NCBI GenBank assembly: GCA_963930655.1
Contig: OZ005618.1
Coordinates: 3,742,001 to 3,806,000, forward strand
Source: Myrica gale
Lineage: Eukaryota; Streptophyta; Magnoliopsida; Fagales; Myricaceae
Direction: 5' to 3'
DNA length: 64,000 bases
Made by a program: the position numbers and the translations under genes. Position 1 is the stretch's first letter. Each line of letters begins with the position of its first letter. The notes beneath the pieces are model-generated. The model did not search any database. It was not told the DNA's origin and was given only the letters and a program-made list of their open reading frames with translations. This document shows positions 22,831 through 33,892 of this stretch, in pieces.

Positions 22831-23016
22831 AGCTTTAGAACTAGGGACTTTGATTGAGCTAATCAGTCACAGGGGTGGAAATGCGAGTTGGGGACGAGCT
22901 AGGGTTTGCAAGGGGGAGATTTGAGAGTTGTTGGGGGGGATACTTACTGGAGGATGGGCATACGACACCATTTACTTTTGAATAGCGGGAAGAAAATTTT
23001 TCATAATGCCACGTGG

Positions 23017-23184
23017 CTTAAACTTGCCACATCATCAACTCCAGTTAGTGTTTTTAACGGAGACTGACGGAAGGACATATATTTAACGGAAAACATACCA
23101 CAGGGACATATTTGCAACTTTTCTTACCTCAGGGATATATTTGCAACATTGTCATACCACAAGGACTGTAGGTGCATTTAAGCC
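23017..23184 (-). repeat. MULE right terminal inverted repeat
   Basis: 168 bases, the inverse of 16860-17027; immediately followed by the duplicated TAAAATTTA at 23185-23193. Confidence 0.93.
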
Positions 23185-23193
23185 TAAAATTTA
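23185..23193. repeat. MULE target-site duplication, right copy
   Basis: TAAAATTTA, identical to 16851-16859. Confidence 0.9.
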
Positions 23194-23249
23194 TTATAAA
23201 ATTTACGTTTACATCTAAACATGGTTAACCATTCCAAAATTTTTCTAAT

Positions 23250-23673
23250 GTTAAATTCATTTTGCTCTCTTTATTTTTTATATCATTTATACTTTGCACC
23301 CTGATGTATCATTGTTAACCTATTAGACCCTTTAACTTTCATATTTTTTTAATTTGGATCCCGTACCCAAATTATCCGTCAATTTAGACGGATTTTGTCA
23401 AAACGTAAAGTGCAATGTGTAAATGTCCTCAAAGATACGGGGACCAATTTGTACATACCCCAAAGATAAAGGGGGCAATGTGTACATAACTTCAAAGATA
23501 AGGGACAATGTATAAATATTTTGACAGAATCAGTCTAAATTAACGGGCAATTTAGGTACGTGGTCTAAATTGAAAAAATGTAGAAGTTAAGTGGTCCAAT
23601 ATATCAAAAATAATACATCGGGTGCAAAGTGTAAATGACCAAAAGGATAAGAGGAGGCAAAGTGTATTTAACC
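23250..23673. mobile_element. MITE with about 150-base inverted ends
   Basis: Left end (GTTAAATTCATTTTGC) and right end (GCAAAGTGTATTTAAC) begin arms of about 150 bases that are imperfect inverted copies, sharing for example the GTCAATTTAGACGGAT-like and ACTTTGCACCC-like blocks. No ORF. Long arms suggest a MULE-derived MITE. The target duplication is unclear. Confidence 0.55.
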
Positions 23674-24149
23674 TATTTTCCTAAATTCTAACTTTGCAAA
23701 GGTGTCCTAGTTACATTGAGCAGTCTAGTGTTAGTTTTTTTTTTTGGGCGCAGTCTAGTGTTAGTTATTGTACATTCAAGATGATTAATAAGGTAATAAA
23801 ATCTAAAGGGGATATCTCAATAGTTAAAAGGATAGACTTCTATTCTTAGGCCAACGATATCTAGTGATAGAGGGGGAGTTTGAATCCTATCGCTTGAGAA
23901 TAAGTTTTTGACTAACCTATACTCGAACCGTAAAACCGTATGACCAGTACATCTCTTATCAATTACAAGTTCGTCCGAGCCCAATCTACAAGCTGGATGC
24001 AACTAATTTTTCTTGTAAATTCAAAAAAGTTCAGAGAGAGAAATTAGGCGAAATTTTATTCCAAGCTTTTTTAGACATGAGACAAAAAAAAAACATATTA
24101 ACAAATTTATTATTTAGGTGGTACCTACATTATACAGTGTCAGACAACC

Positions 24150-24331
24150 TAAGTCAAAATTTTCAAATAATTATAAAATAATATATCTCCTCATTAAATT
24201 ATAAAATAATATTATAATATTTAATTAAATATTCTCTCTTTTTTATTTTTTTATAAAATATCTCATTTTTCACGAACTTTAATACCCAACATTTCTACGA
24301 AATTTTCACTAACAGACACTAACCTAATCTT
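24150..24331. mobile_element. MITE-like AT-rich element, family B
   Basis: Interior blocks such as AATTATAAAATAATATTAT recur in the element at 62828-63004, and the right end (AACAGACACTAACC) resembles a MITE terminus. The left boundary is not fixed. Confidence 0.35.
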
Positions 24332-24656
24332 TGCTTTTAGTACTTTGAATGCACGAATTTTCACGATTTGATTGGGTAATAAACAGAACCACACCCGTAT
24401 TGGGGGAGGTCCCGAATTGCAGGTTTGATGAAATGTCTGGTAATTAGCCATTGCCAATAAAAGTAAAGGATGGTATCATAATTTTGACGTGGGAATTTGG
24501 TACTGTTTTGAGAAGTTCTGCGGTACAACCTCGTTGTCTTTTGGCAGTACATATAAAAAGGTCGGTGCAGTACCTGTAGAGAGGCCAGTACAGGAGGCAT
24601 CTTTGGTGAGTGTTTTGTCTACCAACGTGACTTTAAGTGTAATGGTGTCCTTTCTT

Positions 24657-26152
24657 CAGGGGCAGACCCAGGCCCGGGCGAACCTAGGCGGTCGCTCGGG
24701 GTCCGTCCTTGAAAAAAAAATTCATATATATATATATTTTAAAATAAGTTGGCATGGATCGCCCTGGTTGGCCCAGGCCAACATAAGCCCGCCCGGTTCT
24801 TTCAGTTTCCTTCGTCTAGCGGTTGATGATTGTTGCGGTGGGGTGGGATCATGGATTCTGGAATTAGTTGTTAATCTGGAAAGTTCAATGTTGTGGTTTT
24901 AGGTTTTTGGAAATTCAACCACTCTGGACTACTCCAACGCGGCAACGCCTCAGTAGATGATAAGCTTCCAAACCCATCAAAGGTGAGCCCAAACTTCACC
25001 TTTCTTCTGCGCTTGAATTGGGTCTTCCTTGTCTGAGAATTCTCAAAATTGGTTCTTGTTTTTTTTAAAGAATTGCTTCTTCTTCTTTTTTTCAGATTAT
25101 TTCCTACTTTTTTTGTTGTCTGGGGACATGGATTTTGAAATCTGAGGCTCTTGTTTACGTATTATTTGTGCTCAGGCAGAAATAAATAATTGGTCCAATT
25201 TGGTTTCTTTTCTGTTTTTGTGTGGGCGAGGGTGGGGAGGGGAGTTGAGATTTTACTTTCGGCTTCCTTCCGATTATTTAGGTGGGTGTTTGATTGCTGA
25301 CAAGGATTGAGGAAAGGAAAGGAATTCAGCCGCCCCCCTCCTTTTTTGTGTCTTGTGGAGACTAGGTTTAGTAACTATTAGTTAGGTTTGGGAGGCTTTT
25401 GGTTTTGGAATAGCCTTTGGGGGAAATTCGGAATTTGAAAGGTTGGAACTTGAAACTTGTGTTTCTAATTATTCTGATGTTGTGTGTCCTCTTTGAAATT
25501 ACATCCTTGTTTGAAATTGATGTAAACTTTCTGTTTACTTGCAAAATCAGCAACACAACTTTCTGGTAACTATTAGAGAAGAAGAACAAATATCTCCACA
25601 TCAATCGGGAATAATGGTGGAGCTAATGGTGGGGCTATTTTCTTTGCCTGTATGTTTAATCCAAACTTTTATAGTCTATCTAGTACAGACTATTCTGGCC
25701 TGAATTTTAACCCAATTCGATGATGTTTGTAGTTCTTAACCAGAATTTTTCCCCTCATATAGCTAGGATTTCATAAATATTTAGCAGTTGGTCCTAGCTA
25801 TAGTATACACTAAAATGTTGGTTTAGAATTAACCATGACTTGCTTCAGTTGTTTGTTAGTTGTTTTAGCTATTTACATGTAGCCTTCCTTGTACTACTCG
25901 AAACAAGACCATCTAGCATCATCTTGGTACAACCAAAGAACTTGTCACTGCTCAATAAAAGACAATCAAGAACTTTTCTGCACGAGGCAGAGGAGAAAAC
26001 TATTCAAATGTTCCTGTTCTGTCATAGTCCTTCTTGAAAGCTGAGATGCAGAGTTTAATGATTTAGCTTAACTTCAAAGCCAAACTAATAGGTTGCACAA
26101 CAACAGTTTCTTAACTGGCTCTCACTATGTTTCATTCCTAGTTTCGCCACTG
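24657..26152. mobile_element. Non-autonomous hAT element (Tip100-like ends)
   Basis: The left end begins CAGGGGCAGACCCAGG; the right end, read inverted, begins CAGTGGCGAAACTAGG (11 of 16 bases agree). Both sides carry the 8-base direct repeat CCTTTCTT (24649-24656 and 26153-26160), the hAT target-duplication size. No transposase is encoded in the 1496-base body. The interior has C+T-rich, leader-like stretches but no recognised gene. Confidence 0.75.
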
Positions 26153-26159
26153 CCTTTCT

Positions 26160-27160
26160 TGTTATACATAATATTATAATCAAATCTTAAATATTTGATA
26201 TGATATTTCATAATATTCAAAATTTAATATTGTTATAAAAATTCAAATTTAATTTCAAAGATAAAAATTCAAATTTAAATATAAGATATTCTCCTATTTG
26301 CTTTGTATTATCTCTATAAATAAAGATCATTGTAATCTATGGACTCATAATAGAAAATACAATCATAGAAGAATTTCACAGTGGATGTAAGTCTTCTAGA
26401 CCGAACCACTTAAAATCTCTTTTGTCTCTTGTTACCATTTCTCTCCCCCTCTTAATTTTAACATTTTTCTTCTTGGTATCAGAGCAACAAAATTCAGCAT
26501 CCTTAAAAGTTGGTGAATTTCACCTTCGCTATACTTACAGCAAATCTCCGTTTGAGAAAAAAAGTGAGTGAAAGAGAGAGACAAAAAAGACAGAGCATAG
26601 ATATGTTTGGCAAGGGTCGTGTGCCTATAATTTCAAGGTCCGATCACTTTCATCCTGTATTCAAGGTCATGTGCCTATTATATGATTTCAAGTTCCGATC
26701 AAATTCAAAAAAAAATATCTGTTCAGCAAAGATCAGTAAGGGAGCAGTGATCTATGACTTCAAGGTCCAATCACCTTCATATCTCGTTTTTTCAAATACA
26801 AAATTTCAGATTTCTCCATATTTGTTTGAAGGAGGATGTTAGAGATAATATCATAATCAAATCTTAAAGATTTGATATGATATTATGGTTATCACAATAT
26901 CAAATTTTTGATATTGTGATGAAGATTAAAATTCAAATTCAAATATAGAGTTCAAATTTAAATATAGGATATTTTCCTATTATGCTTTGTATTATCTCTA
27001 TAAATAGAGATCTTCCATTGTAATCTATGGACTCATAATACAAAATATAATCATAGATAACTTTCACAATAAATATAAATCTTCTAAACCGAACTACTTA
27101 AAATTTATTTAGTCTCTTAGTATCAATTTTTATTCCCTCCTCATTTTAACTTTTTGTTCT
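26160..27160 (+). mobile_element. TRIM (small non-autonomous LTR retrotransposon), structurally whole
   Basis: Two related LTRs (26160-26473 and 26837-27160) flank a 363-base centre. TGGTATCAGAGC, complementary to initiator tRNA-Met, starts right after the left LTR as a primer-binding site. A purine tract (GAAGGAGGA) precedes the right LTR. The 5-base repeat TTTCT borders both sides. There is no coding capacity, as expected for a TRIM. The LTRs have diverged considerably, so the insertion is old. Confidence 0.75.
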
Positions 27161-28401
27161 TTTCTTTCGTCAACTTGCGACAGAGGGGGAGAACATGCTT
27201 TTGCTTTGATATCACTCAAATTCCTGGAAGATCTCCACCTGGGAAAAAGATAATAGTGGAGACCACTTTCTTTTCTATATAATACTTTTAGTAGTGCTGC
27301 TATGTCGGCAAATATGTTAAATATTCGGATTGACAGATATGATAAAATATTGAGTAGCAACATCGAAATCATGGAAAAATGTTAAATATGATATGATATA
27401 ATATAATATGTTAAATATTCTTTTGTTTGGACTGTAAATAAATATATCTTTACAATTTCTGAAGAAAATCATGGAAAATGTTTAGTACTTACCGGTAAAA
27501 GGTCACTTTTAGTTCAAAGAGGGCATAAATATTGTATTGCCTAGTGGCAAATTCTTTGTTTTAATCTTGGGATTTGTGCAGATTTCACACAAAGTAATTA
27601 CTAAAATAATCTCTCTCCTAATAAAATACTCTAATATAATCTCTCTCTCCCATAAAAATATAAAAAAATTACAAAAAATATAAAATATTACCTCTCTCTT
27701 CACTTTTTCACTAAACCCAATACCAAAAATTTTACAACACAAACACACTCTGAATTAAAAGCTTTGAGACTTGTCTCAAAAGGTTAGTAGTACTTGTGAG
27801 ATCTTGAACTTGATATCTTAGACGGAGCATACCATCAAAGTCAAGCCTTAACTACGAGGTTAACCCTTTGAGGTTAGCACATCAAATTCGTTGTTGCTAT
27901 GCAATTTTTCAAGCCCGTTGGACACATGGAGACATGGGTTAAATATAAGTCGGATAAGGTTTTCTCAATATAAAATTGGGTGGCAGATATTGGTATATGG
28001 TAGACATGAACGTTGGTTGGCAAATATTGGGCAACGAACTGTGGCCAAGGCGCAACAACTTGTGTAGTTTAGGACAATTGGTGCTTCCCTGATCTTCCGA
28101 TCAATAAAAATGGTGGGTCGAACAGCGTACCAAATCAGAGCCATTGGACGTGAATCCATGAATGGTCAATTTGACGTTAATGGCTCATTCAGCCCTAAGT
28201 GGTAGGGCTTTTTGTTTTTGTTTTACAAGAATTATCGGGAAAATAAGTGGTTTGACTTTGAAAGCGACCATGTTGTGGTTGTCGTCTCTTTTTTCTTTTT
28301 CCATGAAGTTTGTGTTATATCACAGTAGTCTTTTGTGATTAGCGAAACGACAGTGACACTGTTTACCATGCAATTCAATAGGAGTCTAAATTTATTAAGT
28401 A
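27161..28401. other. Non-coding spacer
   Basis: No supported gene. It includes a decayed family-A MITE (about 27590-27751) and otherwise AT-rich DNA. Confidence 0.4.
27590..27751 (-). mobile_element. Decayed MITE, family A
   Basis: Shares CTCTCTTCACTTTTTCACTA, the CCCAATACC block and the ACAACACAAACACA terminus with the copies at 34580-34781 and 46090-46283. The left end is degraded. Confidence 0.5.
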
Positions 28402-28425
28402 TGTTAGAGAATATAATTTAAATAA

Positions 28426-29521
28426 GGAAAATATACAAATACCACACCGGGTTTTAACGTTTTTTGTGAAAACTCACCAGGTTTTAAAAAGTTTCAAATT
28501 GCTCACTAGGTTTATCACTTTTGTATGAAAACTCACTGAACTCAATGTCATTAGCCCCGTTTAACGAAAAATTCATTACGTCCAATCACAATATGACACG
28601 TGTTACTAAATAATTTAACGGACCTTCTTCATCACGCAACCCATGTCGATGGGTGGAGGAGGTCCACCCATGGCCGCCCAGAGGCGCAAGGTTCCCCCTC
28701 CACAGTAAAAAGGATCGGGGTGTTTTTTTTTAAAATTAAGGGAAATATACAAATATCACATTAGGTTTTAACGCATTTTATGAAAACTTACCGGGTTTTA
28801 AAAAGTTTCAAATTGCTCACTAGGTTTATCATTTTTGTATAAAAACTCACTGAACTCAATGCCGTTAGCCCCGTTTAACGGAAAATTCATCACGTCTAAT
28901 CATAATATGACATGTGTCACTAAATAAATAAAAATTACAAATAAATCTAAAATTAACAAAAAAACATTATTAATTTTTTTAAAAAACACACCCGATCCTT
29001 TTCACTGTGGAGGGGGAACTTGGCGCCTCTGGGCGGCCGTGGGTGGACCTCCTCCACCCATCGGCATGAGTTGCGTGATGGAGGAGGTTCGTTAAATTAT
29101 TTAGTAACACGTGTCATATTGTGATTGGACGTAATAGATTTTTCGTTAAATGGAGCTAATGACATTGAGTTCAATGAGTTTTCATACAAAAATGATAAAC
29201 CTAGTAAGCAATTTGAAACTTTTTAAAACCTGGTAAGTTTTCACAAAAGGCGTTAAAACCCATTGTGATATTTGTATATTTCTCTTAAATTAATAATGTT
29301 TTTTTGTTAATTTTAGATTTATTTGTAATTTTTATTTATTTAGTGACGTGTCATATTATGATTGGACGTGATGGATTTTCCGTTAAACGGGGCTAACGAC
29401 ATTGAGTTCAATGAGTTTTTATACAAAAATGACAAACCTAGTGAGCAATTTGAAACTTTTTAAAAACCGGTGAGTTTTCACAAAAGGCGTTAAAACCTAG
29501 TGTGGTATTTGTATATTTCCC
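28426..29521 (+). mobile_element. MULE-like foldback element holding an inverted copy of itself
   Basis: The outer element starts GGAAAATATACAAAT and ends ATTTGTATATTTCCC. It is bounded by a perfect 9-base duplication TTTAAATAA (28417-28425 and 29522-29530), as in MULEs. Without its insert it is about 540 bases. Its inverted arms share about 190 bases; a GC-rich block (near 28620-28720) is present on one side only. No protein is encoded. Confidence 0.7.
28740..29284 (-). mobile_element. Second copy of the same 545-base element, inserted in reverse
   Basis: Starts GGGAAATATAC and ends GTATATTTCTC. It is flanked by TAAAATTAA (28731-28739) and TTAAATTAA (29285-29293), a 9-base duplication with one mismatch. 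Its right arm is the inverse of the outer element's left arm, including the GC-rich block. Its left arm is the inverse of the outer element's right arm. Confidence 0.7.
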
Positions 29522-29921
29522 TTTAAATAATAAAATCTTCTATTCGTTTAAAATTTTCGGATGAGTGGTAGATTCACATGGTATCAGAGCCAAAGTCCGG
29601 GTTCAAAACCTGACTATGCACTTTACCCCAATTTTAATTAAATATTGCATTTGTTGGGCCTCCAAATTAAAGGACAGTCCGGCTCACACGTGAGGAGAGT
29701 GTTAGAGAATATAATTCAAATAATAAAATCTTCCTCTTCCTATCATCTGATGAGTGATAGATTTACATGCACTAGCATGATGATACAACACCGAAACTGG
29801 TTGGTTCCAGATTGTATGATCTACGTGACTTTCTTTTCTGCAAACCAAGGTAATCTGAAGTTTTCCATTAAACAGATTCCACCTTTCGAAAAAATATAGA
29901 AAGGCAGATTCGTATCTGGTC

Positions 29922-31988
29922 TCACCAATAATCTCTACAAGAACATGAACCGTCAATGAAACTATGAAATCTGTTATTATCCCGAACAATAATCTCCCTC
30001 CCTGTAAACTTTGAAATCAGCTTTATGGCCTCATGACAATCACCACAGACACGAAGATTTTTGACAACTCGAATGATGTCTTTCGGAGAGGTACTGATTA
30101 GACCAAATGCAATAGCCAGCTTTTCGCTATGACAGCCAAGGAAATGTTCCTTCTCCTCCTCTTCAATGTCAAACAGAACAAAATCTGTGCTTGGAACATA
30201 GCCTGTTGCTTTCAATTCCATGCCTAATTCATCAAGTTTTGCATATATCTTGTGTGATAAAGGGTGAGACTTGTCTCCAACAAGAAATTCGTGCACAACC
30301 CCATCTACTTCAATCCAACTACACCCTGGTATCTTTTGGATCCCTCTCTCATTCATGCTGGACCTAAGCTTCTCTGCTTTCTCCCATCTATGGCTTGCTG
30401 AATAAACATTTGATAAGAGAACATAATTTCCTGAGTTCCAAGGTTCTAACTCAATGAGTTTCTTCAATATAATTTCAGCTAACTTGATGTCTCGATGAGG
30501 TCTACATCCACTTAACAAAGCTCCCCAGACAATAGCATTGGCCTCCATGGGCATGCTTTTTATTAACTGATGAGCTTCATCTAACAAGCCTGCACGGCCT
30601 AGTAGATCCACCATACATCCATAATGCTCTATTGTAGGAGTCAAGGAAAATACACGGTTCATGCTATTGAAATATCGACGACCTTCATCAACTAGACCAG
30701 CATGGGTACACCCACAGAGAAGGCCAATGAAAGTGTTCCCATCAGGTTGAATCCCAGTTTTCTCCATTTGGCCAAATAGTCCAATTGCAGCTTTGAAATG
30801 TCCATTCATACTAAGCCCGGATATGATTGCATTCCAGACTACTCGGTCTTTTTCCTTCATCCCTTTGAAGACTTCCCAGCCTTGAGCCACGCTCCCACAT
30901 TTTGCATACATATCAATTAAAGCTGTACCGAGAACAGGGTTAGATAAAAACTCATCTCTATCCATTAGCCCACTAGCCCAGATCCCTAAGTCTAGCGCTC
31001 CTAACCTTGCACAAGCAGAAAGAACTCCAACCATGGCATAACGGTCAGGTTCCAACTTTTCTCTCTGCATCTGGAAGAAAAGGTCCAGAGCTTCCTTGGG
31101 GAGCCCATTCAGTGCATAAGTCTGTATCATGGTACTCCAAGTAACTATATCCTTCTCTTCCATCCTGTCAAAGACATACCGCGCTTTCTCCACGTTTCCA
31201 CACTTGGCGTACATATCCACCAAAGAAGTAGCCACAAACACGTTCCTGCCCATGCCAATCTCTGCCATGTATCCATTTATCCACTCTCCACTTCGCAAGT
31301 CCCCTAGCTGAGTACAAGCGGACAGAACCTTAACAATTGTAAAACTATCAGGCCTCAAATCCATCTCCACCAACATCCGAAACATGTCAATTGCTTCTCG
31401 ATACTGACCAACGCCAATGTACCCGCTAATGATCGCAGTCCAAGAAACAACATTCTTCTTCGGAATATCTTCAAAAACCTTGCGCGCATTACCCAAAAAG
31501 CCGCAGCTAGCATACAAGCAAAGTAAACTAGTTTTAACGTAGACATCGTCGTCAAACCCCTCTTTCACCACGAGGGTATGAATCTCCACTCCCAGTTGAA
31601 AATCCAAAAGCCTCGCGCACGCCTTAAGAACGAAAGGGAATGTAAAACAGTTGGGCAAAAATCCTTCTCTCCGCATCAAACCATAGTACTCGATGGCATC
31701 ATGGAAGCAATCGTTGGAAACCAAGCCTCGGATCATCGTGTTCCATAGAAAAATGTTGGGTTCTCTGGCTTGCTCGAAGACGAGCCGCGTGTAATGCGTT
31801 TCACCGAAATGCAAGCAGTGACGCAAAAACATGTTGAGGAGGTAGTTGTCCTGGTCGAGGCCGAGACGGAGAAGGTGGGCGTGGACATACTTGAGGTGTT
31901 TGAAGGAGTTGAAGCCCTGAAGGAGGCTTCTCTTGATCTCCAAAGCCTTGGAAATGGTGGATGAGGTTGGGTTGGAGAAGATGGTCAT
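29922..31988 (-). CDS. DYW-class pentatricopeptide repeat protein
   Basis: A single exon of 688 residues from the ATG at 31988. Alternating PLS repeats fill the first 500 residues ([38 protein letters not shown]). E and E+ domains follow ([46 protein letters not shown]). The DYW domain is complete: [12 protein letters not shown] carries the HxE deaminase motif, [13 protein letters not shown] the zinc-binding CxxCH, and the end is CSCRDYW. It resembles Arabidopsis At3g08820 along its full length, from memory rather than a search. DYW-PPRs bind organelle RNA and carry out C-to-U editing. No intron, no interruption. Its 3' end lies 155 bases from the TRIM at 28402-29767. Confidence 0.94.
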   Translation of the reverse strand: MTIFSNPTSSTISKALEIKRSLLQGFNSFKHLKYVHAHLLRLGLDQDNYLLNMFLRHCLHFGETHYTRLVFEQAREPNIFLWNTMIRGLVSNDCFHDAIEYYGLMRREGFLPNCFTFPFVLKACARLLDFQLGVEIHTLVVKEGFDDDVYVKTSLLCLYASCGFLGNARKVFEDIPKKNVVSWTAIISGYIGVGQYREAIDMFRMLVEMDLRPDSFTIVKVLSACTQLGDLRSGEWINGYMAEIGMGRNVFVATSLVDMYAKCGNVEKARYVFDRMEEKDIVTWSTMIQTYALNGLPKEALDLFFQMQREKLEPDRYAMVGVLSACARLGALDLGIWASGLMDRDEFLSNPVLGTALIDMYAKCGSVAQGWEVFKGMKEKDRVVWNAIISGLSMNGHFKAAIGLFGQMEKTGIQPDGNTFIGLLCGCTHAGLVDEGRRYFNSMNRVFSLTPTIEHYGCMVDLLGRAGLLDEAHQLIKSMPMEANAIVWGALLSGCRPHRDIKLAEIILKKLIELEPWNSGNYVLLSNVYSASHRWEKAEKLRSSMNERGIQKIPGCSWIEVDGVVHEFLVGDKSHPLSHKIYAKLDELGMELKATGYVPSTDFVLFDIEEEEKEHFLGCHSEKLAIAFGLISTSPKDIIRVVKNLRVCGDCHEAIKLISKFTGREIIVRDNNRFHSFIDGSCSCRDYW

Positions 31989-33576
31989 GAGCCCCACTGT
32001 CGCCGTTGGTGGTCTCTCTCATTGACACAGCGAATGAAGTCTCCAGTACCAATAACAAGAACAAGAGCCACCCTGACACATTAGGATCGAGGGAAAGTTT
32101 TTCATTAACGAAATTGCCTTGCTAGTGGTAAATAATTCCCTGGCTTCTTGGTTGCTGCCAACACGTTCTTCCGGGAAACAACGGCAGGCAATAGCTGATC
32201 CTTGAATGGACACAGGACCTAATGACAAGCAGCCTAATCTTTGTTCATATTGGACTTGGGTGTTCCAACCAAAAAGACATAAAGACATGCAGCCTAATCT
32301 TCCTGAAGGCTAAAGATGCTTGCCCAGCCCAATCTTTGCAGTCCAGTGTGACGTCCATGTGTTTTTTTTATTTGGTCGTGTTAGCCTATATTAAAGATCA
32401 GTAACAAAAAAAAGGGAAACTTTCCACAACATCAAAGTTAATGTCACCTAAAAAAGGGTATTTTTTTATCTTGTTACATAGATTTTTGTACAAATAGACG
32501 ATGATGTTAATAGGGAGTAATGGACGTTCAAATTCCAAATTAGGCTCCAAGTTGTATTGAATCAAAGTCTATGGTTGCAGCATAAATGGGATGGCAATCT
32601 TTAGAACGAGAGATATAAGCTAAAAATCCTCTCCCTAAAAGCAAGAACATTTCTGTCATAAGCAAACGGGGTAGTAGGGAAAGGCAAAAAGAGGACTTCT
32701 TTTAGCACTTTTACCTATTGCAATAACAGTCAAGAGAATGCCTAAACAGCTCCACGGTCCAAATCAAGCGCAACAAATAATGCTATCAGGTTGCTAATGA
32801 ATGTTGCTTTAATTTGATGAATGGAGTTTGTTTTGATAAAAATAAAAATAAAAATAATGCTGTCAGCTTAGGATAGTAAACAAATTGCACCCACATCGGT
32901 TTTTGCTCCCTAAGCTATAGCTAATCCCACTTTAGGGAAATAATGTAATGGATTCCCAGTTATCCATCCCTGCTAAAAGGAGACAAAGATAAAAGATTCA
33001 TCTCCCAATTAGAACATGGATGGCATCTGTTCTCTTCTACTGGATGCATGCATCACAAAAGAAGGTGGGTTCTAAATTTCGCCTCTTGCAGAACATATAC
33101 TTCTAGCCAGCACAAGTTGAACGACCACCTTCTATATTCCTGTTATTGAATATGAACGAGTTGAGCCCACAATGTTCGTGCCGTCTTTTAAGTTTTTTAT
33201 TTTATTATTTTCTATTTCAACACGATTCTTTTCTTTCCAGTAATTGTTGAGATCAATTTCAAAGTGATCCTTTTCTTCATGAATTGTCCTCTCTCGCCCT
33301 TCTTCTTTACCCTTTTGGGGGAATTAGAACAAATCTTTCGTTATGCGCCTTTCTATATATCCAGATTTGTGTGTTCTACCTTTGTAGTTACACGGACAGA
33401 ATTTTGCTTTTACATTAAGTAATAGTTTGTTCCTCAAAACAGTGAAACGCAATGCTCTCCACAGATGGGGAAGAATAAACTAGTAGCGTGGATTCTCAGC
33501 TTGGAAAGACCAAAGAAAGCAAAGAGAATTTGGCTCAAAAGCTCGGTCCTTAATTCTGATATGATCTGCTAATTCC
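31989..33576. other. PPR upstream region and non-coding spacer
   Basis: No supported gene. Short ORFs at 32000-32400 have no recognisable domain. A RY-like element (GATGCATGCATC) lies near 33043. Confidence 0.35.
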
Positions 33577-33587
33577 CTATAAATGGA
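33577..33587 (+). promoter_or_regulatory. Candidate TATA box for the small ORF at 33671
   Basis: CCTATAAATGG, about 85-90 bases upstream of the ATG, in the usual TATA context for a plant promoter with a short leader. Confidence 0.4.
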
Positions 33588-33670
33588 GCATTTATCAGCC
33601 AGGAAACATAGCCTCTATCACCTTGCAAAATTTACAGAGAACCAGGAGGACATTGGAGAGACTTGGGCAC

Positions 33671-33892
33671 ATGTCAAAGACAGCGAGCATAACTTGGCAG
33701 GCTAGTGAGGCAGCAACACCCTCTCTCCTACGAATAGAGAGAAATCCTAGTTTTGGGAAGAGGTTGGAAACAATTGAAGAAGAAAGTGAAGGTGGTCATG
33801 GCCAGTGCTACAATCTGAAACCACCAGCTGCCATTAGTTCATCAGGCAAGGATGAGTTTCGCAAACGAAATCCTTCAATCAAGGCTGCTTGA
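33671..33892 (+). CDS. Possible small protein gene (73 residues), unknown
   Basis: The ORF starts MSKTASITWQASEAA and ends KRNPSIKAA. It has a TATA-like box upstream, a purine-rich leader and non-repetitive codon use. It contains NPSFGKRLETIEEESEGG, a polar acidic segment. No signal peptide or membrane segment. I do not recognise a family. It could be a real short gene, a terminal exon, or chance. Confidence 0.35.
   Translation: MSKTASITWQASEAATPSLLRIERNPSFGKRLETIEEESEGGHGQCYNLKPPAAISSSGKDEFRKRNPSIKAA

Larger units (their letters stand above)
16860..23184 (+). mobile_element. Complete autonomous Mutator-like element (MULE)
   Basis: The 6325-base element has 168-base terminal inverted repeats (16860-17027 and 23017-23184) that are identical by eye. 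It is flanked by the perfect 9-base duplication TAAAATTTA. The ends start GGCTTAAATGCACC. It contains an intact MuDR-type transposase (18117-20790) and about 2.2 kb of extra sequence at its right side. That extra part includes an antisense exon of a DAR GTPase and a set of short palindromes. Identical TIRs, a perfect duplication and an unbroken transposase point to a recent insertion of a potentially active element. Confidence 0.95.
28402..29767 (+). mobile_element. TRIM interrupted by nested elements
   Basis: Very short LTRs start TGTTAGAGAATATAATT at 28402 and at 29700-29767. The left LTR is split by the insert at 28426-29521 and resumes to 29578. A TGGTATCAGAGCC primer-binding site follows at 29579, and a purine tract (GAGGAGAG) precedes the right LTR. 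No coding capacity. Apart from the insertion the element looks complete and is older than its insert. Confidence 0.7.

Noticed and set aside
28425-29521. Initial reading as two interleaved elements (arms L1, L2, R1, R2)
   Set aside because: The 9-base duplications and arm lengths fit better with one element nested in reverse inside another of the same family.
29579-29595. A tRNA gene suggested by TGGTATCAGAGCC
   Set aside because: It is the primer-binding site of a TRIM, adjacent to its LTR; no tRNA cloverleaf surrounds it.
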